A DNA stretch of 64,000 nucleotides from Gammaproteobacteria bacterium (lineage in GTDB: Bacteria; Pseudomonadota; Gammaproteobacteria; HK1), in assembly GCA_022826505.1 (NCBI GenBank), contig JAJDUQ010000052.1, positions 96,703-160,702 on the forward strand, given 5' to 3'. The notes beneath the pieces were generated by a model that ran no database searches, had not been told where the DNA came from, and saw only the letters and a program-made list of their open reading frames with translations. Shown here piece by piece: positions 42,101 to 54,647 of this stretch. The position numbers and the translations under genes are program-made. Position 1 is the first letter of the stretch; each line of letters opens with the position of its first letter.

Positions 42101-44604
42101 GGGGTGATCCTCTCGAGGATGAATGCGAATCCGTCTCCAATCAGGTCGCAACCGGCGGCCAGCACGTGTCGCGGCCGGGTCGGCCCGCCTTCGAACGTCG
42201 CCAGTGCGGCCGCGATGGTCATCGCCGCACTGCAGGAGGGGGCGAAGCCGAATATCTCGTCCGGTCGGACCAGGGGTGGCATGTTTCGCCCGAACACGAC
42301 GTTCAGAGCCTGACGGCAGGCGTGGCGCGCCGGTGCGACGCCTCGATCGAGCAGGCTCACCAGGTCGATCTGCGCCGGGGTGATGCCGGCCATGCGATGG
42401 GCGGTCTCGATCGCCCGCCGAAGACCGGAGCCGTCTCGCGCCACCGACAGATCGACGGGGTCCTGAAAATGTGCCCAACCGGCGAGGCGGGCCATTGGCC
42501 GCACACCTCGGTCTCGGGCCGTCGATGCTCGTTCCAGGGTCAGCGCGGCCGCGAACTCCCCCAGCGCGTCGGCGCGGCCTCGACGCCTCTCGGTCGCTCC
42601 GCGCACCACGCCGGCGCGGCGGTACACCTTGAGCAGCCGCGGCGAGAGCTCGTCGGCGGAGACCATCGCCACGCGATCCTGGCGACCGTCGCGAATCAGA
42701 TCCGACGCGTAGGCGAAACCCGCCGCGGCGCCGCACACGGTGGTGGTGTATCCCGTGATACCGAACGCCAGCGAGCAGGTGCTGCCCGTCGCGTTCATGG
42801 TCGTCATCGGAAAGTAGTGCGCGCTCGCGAGCGCCGGGTCGGCGAACACGCTTTCCATGTACTTCTCCGTCGGTTTCTGGGCGGCGAAAATCATGCCGCC
42901 GACGAGACCGGAGCGCGGGTCGTGGTCGTAGGCCGACCTGTCGGCGCCGAGCGCCTCGTCCAGGGCGACCACCGCGTGACGGGTTGCCGACGCGCCACGG
43001 GCGAACCGCCGGAGTCGAGGATCGGTGACGCGCGTGCGCGGGCAGTACGCGGCGTCGACGCCGCTCGCGGAGTCCCCGCGCGCCAGCGGGCTTCCCGCCT
43101 CCAGCGCGTGGCGGAACCTTGCGGCCCCCTCGCCCGCGGCGCTCACGATCCCGCATCCGGTCACCATCACCGGTTCGGGGCGCCACCGGTGCGGACGCCT
43201 CGGGACATGGCCCTCGCCCGCACGCACGATCAGCGAGCTGTTGTTGCCGCCGAATCCGAAGTTGTTGACCATGATGACCTCGGGCCGGCCTTCGCGGGGG
43301 CCGCCTCGCACGTAATCCAGCCGTGCGCACCCTTCCCTCACCGCATCCATCCGCAGCCCGTGCGGGACCACGCCGTCGCCGGCGAACAGGAGAGAGGCGA
43401 TCAGCTCCAGAACGCCGCTCGCGCCCAGGGTGTGACCGAAAAACGACTTGGTGGAGCTGATGGGAGTGGCGTCGCCGAACACCCGTCGCAGCGACCGGGA
43501 TTCGGCCGCGTCGTTCGCTTCCGTCCCCGTTCCGTGCGCGTTGATGTAGTCGATGTCGGCAGCGCACAGACCGCTGTCGCGAAGCGCCGCGACCATCGCC
43601 CGCTCGCATCCGATGCCGTCGGGATCGGGTGCGGTGGCGTGCCACGCATCACCGGAGAGACCGTAGCCGAAGACCTCGGCAAGCGGTGGGCCGCAATCGC
43701 GCAGTTCCAGATCCCCGCGCTTGAGCACCACGATCCCCGCGCCTTCACCGAGATTGAGACCGGCGGGGTTGGAGAACGGCGCGGTCTTGTCACGGGAAAT
43801 GACCCTCAATGCGTTGAACCCCGCCATCACCGAGAGCGAGACCGTGTCGGAGCCGCCGGCGACCACCAGATCCAGTTCGCCCCGACGGATGAGATCGGCG
43901 CCGATCCCCACCGCGGTATTGGAACTCGCGCATGCCGAGGAGATCGTCATCACCCGGCCCCGAGCTCCGCACATGCGCTTGATGACGGCGGTGCAGTGCG
44001 AGACCAGAGTCGCCGCGACGGTCCTGGGACGGATTCGCTCCCACTGATTGCGCAGGACGTGGCGCGCGACCTCCTCGGTACGCACGAGGCCGCTGTGCGA
44101 GCTTCCCAGGCATACACCGACCCGTTGCGGATCGAGGTCCTCGGGATTGATGCCGGCATGGCGAATCGCTTCCCGGTACGCCTCGACAGTCAGAAGGGTG
44201 GCGCGATCCACCCACGACCGCGCATCCGCATCGATCTCCACCGGTACGTCGTGGCCGAAGCTGCTTACCATCTCGCCGATGAAACGGCATGCGTCGAAAT
44301 GGGTCACTCTCGCGATGGAGTCGCGCCCGTCGAGCAGCGCGTCTCTCATCTCGACGCAGTTGCGGCCGAGGGGAGAAAACGCGCCCATTCCGACGATGAC
44401 CGCCTCGTGACCCGTGTCCGGACCGGACCGACCGGCCTGCACCGCGGCGCCGGGCGCGAATTCGTGCGCGGCCGGCATGGTCTCGCGCATTCGCTCGACA
44501 ACGTCCCGTACCGGTTGTCGGTACCCGTGCGTCGGATTCCGTTCGCCGGGCGCACCGTCACGGCCGCGGGTCCCGGAGGGGTTGCGTGGAGAGCGCTCCC
44601 TCAC
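42097..44604 (-). CDS. Ketosynthase fused to a degenerate ketosynthase (KS-CLF fusion)
   Basis: An 835-residue protein with two thiolase-fold units. The first (about 65-465) is a complete FabF-type KS with Cys225 (SSACASSN), His357 (NAHGTGTEAND) and His391 (FGHTLGASG), ending in NNFGFGGNNSSL. The second (about 478-835) keeps a Cys (TTTVCGAAAG) but lacks both His motifs, as in chain-length factors. The start is GTG 44604 with GGAGG nine bases upstream, overlapping the ketoreductase stop (GTGA). In aryl polyene and type II PKS systems KS and CLF are separate subunits; here they are one polypeptide. I infer an intramolecular KS-CLF pair that sets chain length. Confidence 0.92.
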   Translation of the reverse strand: MRERSPRNPSGTRGRDGAPGERNPTHGYRQPVRDVVERMRETMPAAHEFAPGAAVQAGRSGPDTGHEAVIVGMGAFSPLGRNCVEMRDALLDGRDSIARVTHFDACRFIGEMVSSFGHDVPVEIDADARSWVDRATLLTVEAYREAIRHAGINPEDLDPQRVGVCLGSSHSGLVRTEEVARHVLRNQWERIRPRTVAATLVSHCTAVIKRMCGARGRVMTISSACASSNTAVGIGADLIRRGELDLVVAGGSDTVSLSVMAGFNALRVISRDKTAPFSNPAGLNLGEGAGIVVLKRGDLELRDCGPPLAEVFGYGLSGDAWHATAPDPDGIGCERAMVAALRDSGLCAADIDYINAHGTGTEANDAAESRSLRRVFGDATPISSTKSFFGHTLGASGVLELIASLLFAGDGVVPHGLRMDAVREGCARLDYVRGGPREGRPEVIMVNNFGFGGNNSSLIVRAGEGHVPRRPHRWRPEPVMVTGCGIVSAAGEGAARFRHALEAGSPLARGDSASGVDAAYCPRTRVTDPRLRRFARGASATRHAVVALDEALGADRSAYDHDPRSGLVGGMIFAAQKPTEKYMESVFADPALASAHYFPMTTMNATGSTCSLAFGITGYTTTVCGAAAGFAYASDLIRDGRQDRVAMVSADELSPRLLKVYRRAGVVRGATERRRGRADALGEFAAALTLERASTARDRGVRPMARLAGWAHFQDPVDLSVARDGSGLRRAIETAHRMAGITPAQIDLVSLLDRGVAPARHACRQALNVVFGRNMPPLVRPDEIFGFAPSCSAAMTIAAALATFEGGPTRPRHVLAAGCDLIGDGFAFILERITP

Positions 44605-45359
44605 CGCAGGAATCCTCCGTCGACACGCTGGACGATGCCGTTGCAGTACGACGCGGTGTCGGAGGCGAGAAACCAGACCGCCTCGGCGACTTCGGCGGGA
44701 TCTCCCATCCGGGGCGACGCGCTCGCGTCGAGGATGTGTTCGTACATGTCCGGTTCGAGGGTATCGACCATGCCGGTACGGATGAACCCGGGTGCGAGGG
44801 CGTTGGCCCGAACGCCGGCACGCCCGAGTTGCCGAGCGAGCAGTCTCGTGGCGCCGATAAGGCCGCCCTTCGTTGTCGCGTAGGGGACCTGGCCTTCCTT
44901 GCCGGTCACCCCGGCCATCGACGCCATCATCACCACCGCGCCGCCGCGCCCGGTCCGGGCCGAACCCACCAGATAGGGCGCCGCGTGCAGCGCGAGAGCG
45001 ACCGGTGCGGAGAGATTTCCCCTGATCAGGCCCACGTAGCTCTCGGGAGGCATCGCCGCGAAGGCGCCGTCGTAGGTGCCGCCCGCGTTGTTGATCAGAA
45101 CGTCCAGACCGCCATAGCGGGCGACGACTCTCTCGATGACCATGCGGCACTCACACAGATCGCCGAGATCCGCGCGGATCATCTCCACCTCCACGCGTGC
45201 TTCGGCGAGCTGCTCGCGCACTTCACGGGCCGCGGACCCGTCGGTGCGGTGGACAAGTGCGAGGCGGCAGCCTTCGCGCGCGAATCGGTGCGTGATTGCC
45301 CGCCCGATGCCGCGCGTTCCACCGGTGATGAGAACGATTCTGTCGGTGTGGGTGGTCAC
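44601..45359 (-). CDS. FabG-like 3-oxoacyl-ACP reductase 2
   Basis: A 252-residue SDR with TGGTRGIGRAITHRFA (cofactor), INNAGGTYDGAF, catalytic Ser in MMASMAG, YATTKGG (YxxxK) and C-terminal NGIVQRVDGGFLR. It is a second ketoreductase, more diverged from housekeeping FabG than the first. GTG 45359 is the start, with GGAG eight bases upstream, overlapping the stop of the upstream SDR-like gene (GTGA). The two reductases may act on chains of different length or on the starter unit. Confidence 0.92.
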   Translation of the reverse strand: MTTHTDRIVLITGGTRGIGRAITHRFAREGCRLALVHRTDGSAAREVREQLAEARVEVEMIRADLGDLCECRMVIERVVARYGGLDVLINNAGGTYDGAFAAMPPESYVGLIRGNLSAPVALALHAAPYLVGSARTGRGGAVVMMASMAGVTGKEGQVPYATTKGGLIGATRLLARQLGRAGVRANALAPGFIRTGMVDTLEPDMYEHILDASASPRMGDPAEVAEAVWFLASDTASYCNGIVQRVDGGFLR

Positions 45360-46015
45360 GCCGTCATCTCCATGACACCGTTGCCCAGGCACAACACGCT
45401 GCCGTTGGCCGTGGTATCGCCGGTGATCGTCGAAACGATGAACCGGGAGTAGCCGGCGACCGCGACCGGCCGATAGCGCAGTGCGTAGACCTTCAGATGC
45501 TCGCGGCGGGTCCGCCACGCCGCCCGGTCCGCCATCTCGCGCGGTGGCTGGCAGACGAACGTGGTGAAGCTGAGGCCCATCCGGCCGTACTCCTTGGCCA
45601 TGGACTTGAGCGCCGCGGCTCGAGCCTGATTCGCGATGGGGGTCTGGGGAAGGCCGACGATCCTTGCCGCGTAGTCGTCGATGCAAAGCGCCAGCAGGTA
45701 TCCCCGGCCGGCCGGCATCATGGCGCGAATCGCAGACCGGCAGTCGGCAAGAAATGCCATCGTGTTGCGGTGAAGCGCTTCGGCGAAAGCCGTCGTCGCT
45801 TCGGGCGTCGCCGGCGGCTGCGCCAGGAATTGCGATTCGTCCAGGTTCGGTTCGGTCAGCACCACCGCGTACGGAGTCGCCTCGGCCAGGATCGAGCCGA
45901 AACCGCCGCCGGCCGAAGCGTCCACGACCAGCCCGCCCCGCTCGCGCCATGCGCAGGCGAGCGACTCTGCGAGCACCGTGCCCATTCGGTCGAACGCAAG
46001 AATGCGTGCAGACAT
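45356..46015 (-). CDS. Degenerate SDR-like protein without nucleotide-binding motif
   Basis: A 219-residue protein whose C-terminal half resembles SDR reductases (NQARAAALKSMAKEYGRMGLSFTTFV in the place of YxxxK and the following helix). The N-terminus lacks TGxxxGIG, having VVDASAGGGFGSI instead, and there is no NNAG motif. The Tyr of the catalytic motif is replaced by Asn. It is therefore likely catalytically inert or repurposed, perhaps as a partner of one ketoreductase in a heteromer. It lies directly after ACP 2 and overlaps ketoreductase 2. I am not certain of the family. Confidence 0.68.
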   Translation of the reverse strand: MSARILAFDRMGTVLAESLACAWRERGGLVVDASAGGGFGSILAEATPYAVVLTEPNLDESQFLAQPPATPEATTAFAEALHRNTMAFLADCRSAIRAMMPAGRGYLLALCIDDYAARIVGLPQTPIANQARAAALKSMAKEYGRMGLSFTTFVCQPPREMADRAAWRTRREHLKVYALRYRPVAVAGYSRFIVSTITGDTTANGSVLCLGNGVMEMTA

Positions 46016-46045
46016 CGGTCGTCTCTCCTCGGACTGCGGCCGGCC

Positions 46046-46435
46046 TCAGGATTTCGCTGAAGGGGCGCTTTGCCGCCCCCCGGCACGCACGTCCCGGGTC
46101 GCACCCCCGAGCGTCCGCGCCGTGGCCGATTCGGGTGCTCCCGCGCCGCGAACCCGGCCCGCGACCATGCTTGCGAGGCGTCCGACCGTGGCACAGTGCT
46201 CGTCGATGAAGGCCTGGTCGGCGTCGGGAAGAGACAGGCCGAACTCGCGCTGCACGCCGGCGAGAATTTCCAGCGCGTCGATTGAATCGAGGTTCAGTCC
46301 GTCCTCGTCGAACAGGCGGACGTCGTCGGTGATGTCGGCGAGATCGATGCCGAGTTCCTCGAGCTCGAGTCCCTCGTAGATGACCTTCCGGCGAATGTGG
46401 TCCGCGACCTCCGGACTGCTCTTGCAGGTGTTCAC
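46046..46435 (-). CDS. Acyl carrier protein 2, first gene of operon
   Basis: A 129-residue carrier protein with Ser51 in GLNLDSIDALEIL as the phosphopantetheine site. After the ACP domain (about 1-90) comes a basic, Gly/Ala/Arg-rich tail (RVRGAGAPESATARTLGG and on), unusual for an ACP. GTG 46435 is the start, with GGGAGA eight bases upstream; the open frame to 46561 is probably not coding. It is the most upstream gene of the 19-gene operon, so the operon promoter should lie in 46436-46777. Confidence 0.87.
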   Translation of the reverse strand: MNTCKSSPEVADHIRRKVIYEGLELEELGIDLADITDDVRLFDEDGLNLDSIDALEILAGVQREFGLSLPDADQAFIDEHCATVGRLASMVAGRVRGAGAPESATARTLGGATRDVRAGGRQSAPSAKS

Positions 46436-46777
46436 TCTGCGCGTCTCCCTCGTCGAATCCTCGCCGCCGAGTGCGTCCGTGCGACCCCGATGTCGTCCTG
46501 CGGCACCGCTCTCGGCGTGAGGCGCATCGTCACCTGCCCGGCGGGCGGGGAATATCGGCATCGCGCACCACCGATGTCAGCGCAAGGCGCGTTCGTTGAA
46601 GGCCCGGAGGCCGTGTCGTTTCGGGATCGCGACGCTCGATTGGCGTCGTTCGCGAGGACCCGTGCGGCACGTCGCGTTCGCAGTGCGATCTCCGCCGGTC
46701 GGTGCGTCCCCATGTCCGCGATTCCTCGCTAGAATTGGCCGAGCAGGTCGTTTCAGCTCCGACGCGAGGAAGCGTTC
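46436..46777. other. Divergent promoter region of biosynthetic operon and lipoprotein gene
   Basis: There is no gene in these 342 bases. The region lies between the divergent ACP 2 and small lipoprotein genes, so it should contain both promoters. On the plus strand TAGAAT (46730-46735) is the best -10 candidate for the lipoprotein. No clear box was found for the operon. Confidence 0.45.
46730..46735 (+). promoter_or_regulatory. Candidate -10 element for the lipoprotein gene
   Basis: TAGAAT lies 43 bases before ATG 46778 and differs from TATAAT at two positions. The region 17 bases upstream does not match TTGACA. It is offered as a candidate only. Confidence 0.3.
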
Positions 46778-47251
46778 ATGAATTGCAGGGTCAGGGAACT
46801 GCGTACGGGTCGATGGACTGCGCTGGCGCTCGCTGCGCTCGTCGCCCTGTCGGGGTGTGGTTCCAGGAAGCCGCCGGATCTGAGTCCGCGCATCGAGGCC
46901 GCGACCGCAGTGTTCGGCAGCGGGTTCGACTACGTGTACGTGCCGAGCGAGGGCAGACTCGCCGACGAGGCATTCCTCGCGATGTCGAGAGTCGCGGGCC
47001 CGCGCAAGATCGCCCGCGACCTCGCCACCCTCATGGCGCCCGCGGAGAACGAGGCGGTCAGAGTCCTGGTGACCGGACCCTCCGACCCGAAGACATTGCA
47101 GGTGGTGCTGGATGCGCTCTCCTTCTTCGAGGGGCGCCGAATCCCTCACCTGGAACTGCTGTATCTGGGAGAGCCGTCCCACGAATCTCTGCTCGCCCGC
47201 GAGCTCTCTGCGGTCGGAGCGACGCTGCGATTCACGCCGTACCAGGAGTGA
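46778..47251 (+). CDS. Small lipoprotein of unknown function
   Basis: A 157-residue protein with lipoprotein signal (WTALALAALVALSGC, lipid Cys27). The mature part has FDYVYVPSEGRLADEAFLAMSRVAG and VRVLVTGPSDPKTLQVVLDALSFFEG, a mixed alpha/beta pattern that could be a small Rossmann-like fold. No known family is recognised. The start has AGGAAG eight bases upstream. It stands divergent from the biosynthetic operon and convergent to truD, so membership of either is uncertain. Confidence 0.8.
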   Translation: MNCRVRELRTGRWTALALAALVALSGCGSRKPPDLSPRIEAATAVFGSGFDYVYVPSEGRLADEAFLAMSRVAGPRKIARDLATLMAPAENEAVRVLVTGPSDPKTLQVVLDALSFFEGRRIPHLELLYLGEPSHESLLARELSAVGATLRFTPYQE

Positions 47252-47371
47252 ACGCTTCCGGGGCGCTCGTCACGACGTCCGACCGAGCGACCGTGGTCAC
47301 CCGGACGCACCCGCGGGAAACGACGAGACCCCGAGTCTTCGATGTGCCGGCGTTCTCGACGCCGGTGCCGA

Positions 47372-48499
47372 TCAGCGATCGTTGCGCCGAACGGGTCCGG
47401 TTCCCGAACCCCCTGTCCCGTGAGCGGGACGCGATTCACTCCCGGGCTGCCGGAATCGTTCGAGCGAACAGAGTTCCCCCAGCAGCGTCGTCGCGTAGGC
47501 GCCGGGTGGCAAGGTGAACCGGAGCGACACGCTGCCCTGTGCCTCGACGCGGCATTCGAGTGCCCGCACGTTGATCCGCAACGCCCGCCGAGCCTGGGAG
47601 ACGCGCTCGCGCTCGAGGCCTTCGCAGAGCGACGCCGTCTCCCGGGCCACACGGTCTTCGACATCGCGCGCGGCACGCGTTGCCAGCCGCTCACCACGCC
47701 CCCAAAGCGGTCCGGTGGGATGAATCTCGCCTCGCGCGGTCCGCCCGGCAATGTCGTCATCGATTCGATCGACGCCGAAGACGCTGCCTCGCCCGTCGAG
47801 CATCATGACGTCACCCGCTACCGGCGTGCCCCAGACCCCTGCCTGCACCCGAACCGCGAGAATCCGGTTGAACACGTGCGCACGGGCAGCCGAGAGCGCG
47901 AGCCCACGGCGGAGCCGATCACGGATGCGGCGCCGATCGACCAGCAGCGAGTGTGCAAGGCGAAGGTTCGCACCGTCGCGCCCGAACCGCTGCGGCCCGA
48001 AGTAGTTCGGGATTCCTCGGGCGCGGATCGCGTCCAGCCGTTCGTCGAGGCTCGCGCCGGAGACCGTCACGTCGCGCAGCACGATCACGAAACGGTTCCC
48101 GAGCAGTGTCCCGCGCCGCAACTTACGCCGGTGCGCCACCACCTCCAGCACCTCGATCGAGTCCGACTCGAGCGCCGACCATCGCGGCTCGTCGCATCCG
48201 GCCAGGTCCACGCTGAACCACTGGACCGCGACCGCGAGCCGATCCTTCATGCCGGCGAACCCTACCGCGGACCGCGACGTGCCGGCGTGCCGGGCGAGCA
48301 TCGCCGCGACCTCCTCGGTATTCACGCCCCGCTTGCGGATTCGCAGCCACGCATGCGTCCCCTCGCCACAGGGACGAATCTTCTCGATTTCGGTAACGCG
48401 GAAATCCTCGGGATCCGACGTGAGCACCGCCCGCACCGGCGGCGGTCCGTGGCCCCGCGGGAGCCCGGTCACGGCCGCGGTCGTCGAGCCGATCTTCAT
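47372..48499 (-). CDS. truD: tRNA pseudouridine(13) synthase TruD
   Basis: A 375-residue TruD-family pseudouridine synthase that modifies U13 of tRNA-Glu. Visible motifs are TSDPEDFRVTEI, GFAGMKDRLAVAVQWFSV with the catalytic Asp, and NYFGPQRFGRDGANL. ATG 48499 is favoured because it gives the usual N-terminus; GTG 48517 is alternative. The C-terminal 20 residues (Gly/Arg-rich, after PGSESRPAHG) extend beyond the fold. It ends the minus-strand run ispD-ispF-truD as in many Gammaproteobacteria. Confidence 0.94.
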   Translation of the reverse strand: MKIGSTTAAVTGLPRGHGPPPVRAVLTSDPEDFRVTEIEKIRPCGEGTHAWLRIRKRGVNTEEVAAMLARHAGTSRSAVGFAGMKDRLAVAVQWFSVDLAGCDEPRWSALESDSIEVLEVVAHRRKLRRGTLLGNRFVIVLRDVTVSGASLDERLDAIRARGIPNYFGPQRFGRDGANLRLAHSLLVDRRRIRDRLRRGLALSAARAHVFNRILAVRVQAGVWGTPVAGDVMMLDGRGSVFGVDRIDDDIAGRTARGEIHPTGPLWGRGERLATRAARDVEDRVARETASLCEGLERERVSQARRALRINVRALECRVEAQGSVSLRFTLPPGAYATTLLGELCSLERFRQPGSESRPAHGTGGSGTGPVRRNDR

Positions 48500-48632
48500 C
48501 GGCGCGCGCAAGTGCACATCGGAGCGACGCCGGACGCCTCGCGGCGATCCGGGGTGTCACGGGCGGGCCGATTCGGGCAGGGTCCGGGCTGGTCCGACAC
48601 GCCTCTCGCCGCCGCCCGGTCGTCGCCCGGGA

Positions 48633-49109
48633 TCATCGCTCCCCGATCAACGCCACCGCGTGGGCGGCAATTCCTTCACCGCGCCCCGCAAATCCCATTC
48701 CCTCGGTCGTTGTCGCCTTGACGTTCATCGCGTCGGCGCCGACTCCCAGATCGGCCGCGAGATTCATGCGCATGCGATCCACATGGGGCGCGAGCCGCGG
48801 AGCCTGGGCGACGACCGTGACGTCGGCATTCACGACCGTGAACCCCTTCTCGCGGAGCAACGCGGCCACTCGGCGAAGCAGCACCCGGCTGTCGATGCCG
48901 GCGAACTCCGGGCTCGAGTCGGGAAAGTGCCGGCCGATGTCGCCGAGGCCCGCTGCGCCGAGCAACGCATCGCACAGGGCGTGCACAAGGACGTCGCCGT
49001 CGGAGTGGGCGGCGAGCCCCCGGTCGAACTCGATGGCGACTCCACCGAGCACCAGACGCGCGCCGGCGCAGAACCGGTGAGCGTCGTACCCGTGACCGAC
49101 ACGATTCAC
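48633..49109 (-). CDS. ispF: 2-C-methyl-D-erythritol 2,4-cyclodiphosphate synthase
   Basis: IspF catalyses cyclisation in the MEP isoprenoid pathway. The 158-residue protein has GHGYDAHRF (metal ligands), [27 protein letters not shown] and [24 protein letters not shown], all diagnostic. GTG 49109 gives the normal family length; the longer frame from 49157 adds 16 unlikely residues. It lies downstream of ispD in the same direction. Confidence 0.95.
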   Translation of the reverse strand: MNRVGHGYDAHRFCAGARLVLGGVAIEFDRGLAAHSDGDVLVHALCDALLGAAGLGDIGRHFPDSSPEFAGIDSRVLLRRVAALLREKGFTVVNADVTVVAQAPRLAPHVDRMRMNLAADLGVGADAMNVKATTTEGMGFAGRGEGIAAHAVALIGER

Positions 49110-49236
49110 GATGCCGAAAACCCCTGATGCCGCGCACGACGACGTGCAACCGGGCAATCGCGGCCGGAAACGCGAATTCGCAGCCGTGCGAAGCGGGCGA
49201 CGGACCGTCGCGCATCAAGACCGGCGTGGAACGGAA

Positions 49237-49944
49237 TCATGTCGGTGCCTCTTCCACCTCGAGCAACGCCCGGGCGAGCGCGAGGTCTTCGGCGCGGGTG
49301 ATCTTGATGTTGCCCGGGGAGCCTTCGACGAGCAGCGGCCGCGCGCCGAGGCGCTCCATTGCCTGCGCCTCGTCGGTCACGTCGCAACCGCTGTCGATCG
49401 CCTCGTGCAGGGCCGCGCGCAGCCGGCCGAGGGGAAAGACCTGCGGCGTGAACGCGCGCCAGAGCCGGACTCGGTCCACGGTATCGACAATCGATCGCTC
49501 CGGTCCGGCCCGCTTGAGGGTATCGCCGACCGGCGCGGCGAGGATCGCCCCGTCCGGTGCGCTCCGGGCCGCCGCCACGACCCGCTCGATATCCGCCACG
49601 TCCACGCATGGACGAACCGCATCGTGCACCATCACCAGATCCCGGTCCGCCGCCATTGCGCTCAGATGGTCCAGCGCGTTGAGGACGGAATGGCATCGTT
49701 CGACGCCTCCGGGCACCGTCGCCACGGACACGTCGAGTCCTTGCGCGACGTCGTTCCACCACGGATCCGACGGCGCCACCGCCGCCACGATGCCGGCGAC
49801 TCCCCGGACCGACGCAAGCTTTGCGATGACGTGAGCGATGACCGGGCGGGGACCAAGCGCGACATACTGCTTCGGACGATCGCCCGCGAATCGCCGACCG
49901 ATGCCTGCCGCCGGCACGACCGCCCAGACGTCGGATGGCTTCAT
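49237..49944 (-). CDS. ispD: 2-C-methyl-D-erythritol 4-phosphate cytidylyltransferase
   Basis: IspD transfers CMP to methylerythritol phosphate in the MEP pathway. The 235-residue protein has PAAGIGRRFAGDRPKQY (nucleotide loop), VMVHDAVRPCVDVADI, APVGDTLKR and SPGNIKITRAEDLALA. It starts 18 bases after the ftsB stop and precedes ispF, as in most gammaproteobacterial genomes. Confidence 0.97.
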   Translation of the reverse strand: MKPSDVWAVVPAAGIGRRFAGDRPKQYVALGPRPVIAHVIAKLASVRGVAGIVAAVAPSDPWWNDVAQGLDVSVATVPGGVERCHSVLNALDHLSAMAADRDLVMVHDAVRPCVDVADIERVVAAARSAPDGAILAAPVGDTLKRAGPERSIVDTVDRVRLWRAFTPQVFPLGRLRAALHEAIDSGCDVTDEAQAMERLGARPLLVEGSPGNIKITRAEDLALARALLEVEEAPT

Positions 49945-49962
49945 GGAGCGGCGCCGGGGCGG

Positions 49963-50235
49963 TCAGCGTTCGACCAACTGATAGAAGGTCTCGTCCCGGC
50001 CGATCATCCCGAGGTCGCTGCGCGCCCGTTCCTCCACTGCTTCCAGGCCCTCCTTCAGATCGTGGACCTCGGCCGCCAGGCGCCGGTTGCGGGCCTCCAG
50101 ACGCGCATTGTCCTCGCGCTGCGACGCGACCGCGGCTTCGAGCTGACGCACCCCCGGCATGCCGCGATCTCCAACCCAGAGCTGGAGCTGCAGCACGACG
50201 AGTGCGGTCACGAGAATGGCGATGACGGGTTTCAC
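49963..50235 (-). CDS. ftsB: Cell division protein FtsB
   Basis: A 90-residue single-pass protein with N-terminal membrane segment (VIAILVTALVVLQLQLWVG), a coiled coil (about 28-68, QLEAAVASQREDNARLEARNRRLAAEV) and the C-terminal ERARSDLGMIGRDETFYQL typical of FtsB. With FtsL and FtsQ it regulates septal peptidoglycan synthesis. Location between eno and ispD is the classic gammaproteobacterial order. Confidence 0.95.
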   Translation of the reverse strand: MKPVIAILVTALVVLQLQLWVGDRGMPGVRQLEAAVASQREDNARLEARNRRLAAEVHDLKEGLEAVEERARSDLGMIGRDETFYQLVER

Positions 50236-50281
50236 GGACCCGTCCGATCGCTCGCGGCAAGACGATTATTCACCGTCGGCA

Positions 50282-52583
<2,302 letters not shown>

Positions 52584-52670
52584 CGGCTCAGACGTCCCGC
52601 AACGCGGAAACCGACGGGACCCGCACTTCCCCGACACGCATCGCGGTCCACGCTCCACCGGCGCACGAGA

Positions 52671-54526
<1,856 letters not shown>

Positions 54527-54647
54527 GTGCGTCGGGCTGGCGAGAAGGTTCCCCTCGATCCCTGCCCGCCGGAGGCGATGTCCGTCGATCCGGTCGGCAC
54601 ACTGGTCAATTCTCCGAAGAACGACACTCCGGAGTGCGTGGAACCGG

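Noticed and set aside
42079..44883. 934-codon plus-strand ORF opposite the ketosynthase fusion
   Set aside because: No domain is recognisable, and the opposite frame carries the full ketosynthase motifs.
44605..45150. N-terminal extension of the ketosynthase fusion frame
   Set aside because: It lies inside the FabG2 gene; GTG 44604 has a strong ribosome site and overlaps the FabG2 stop.
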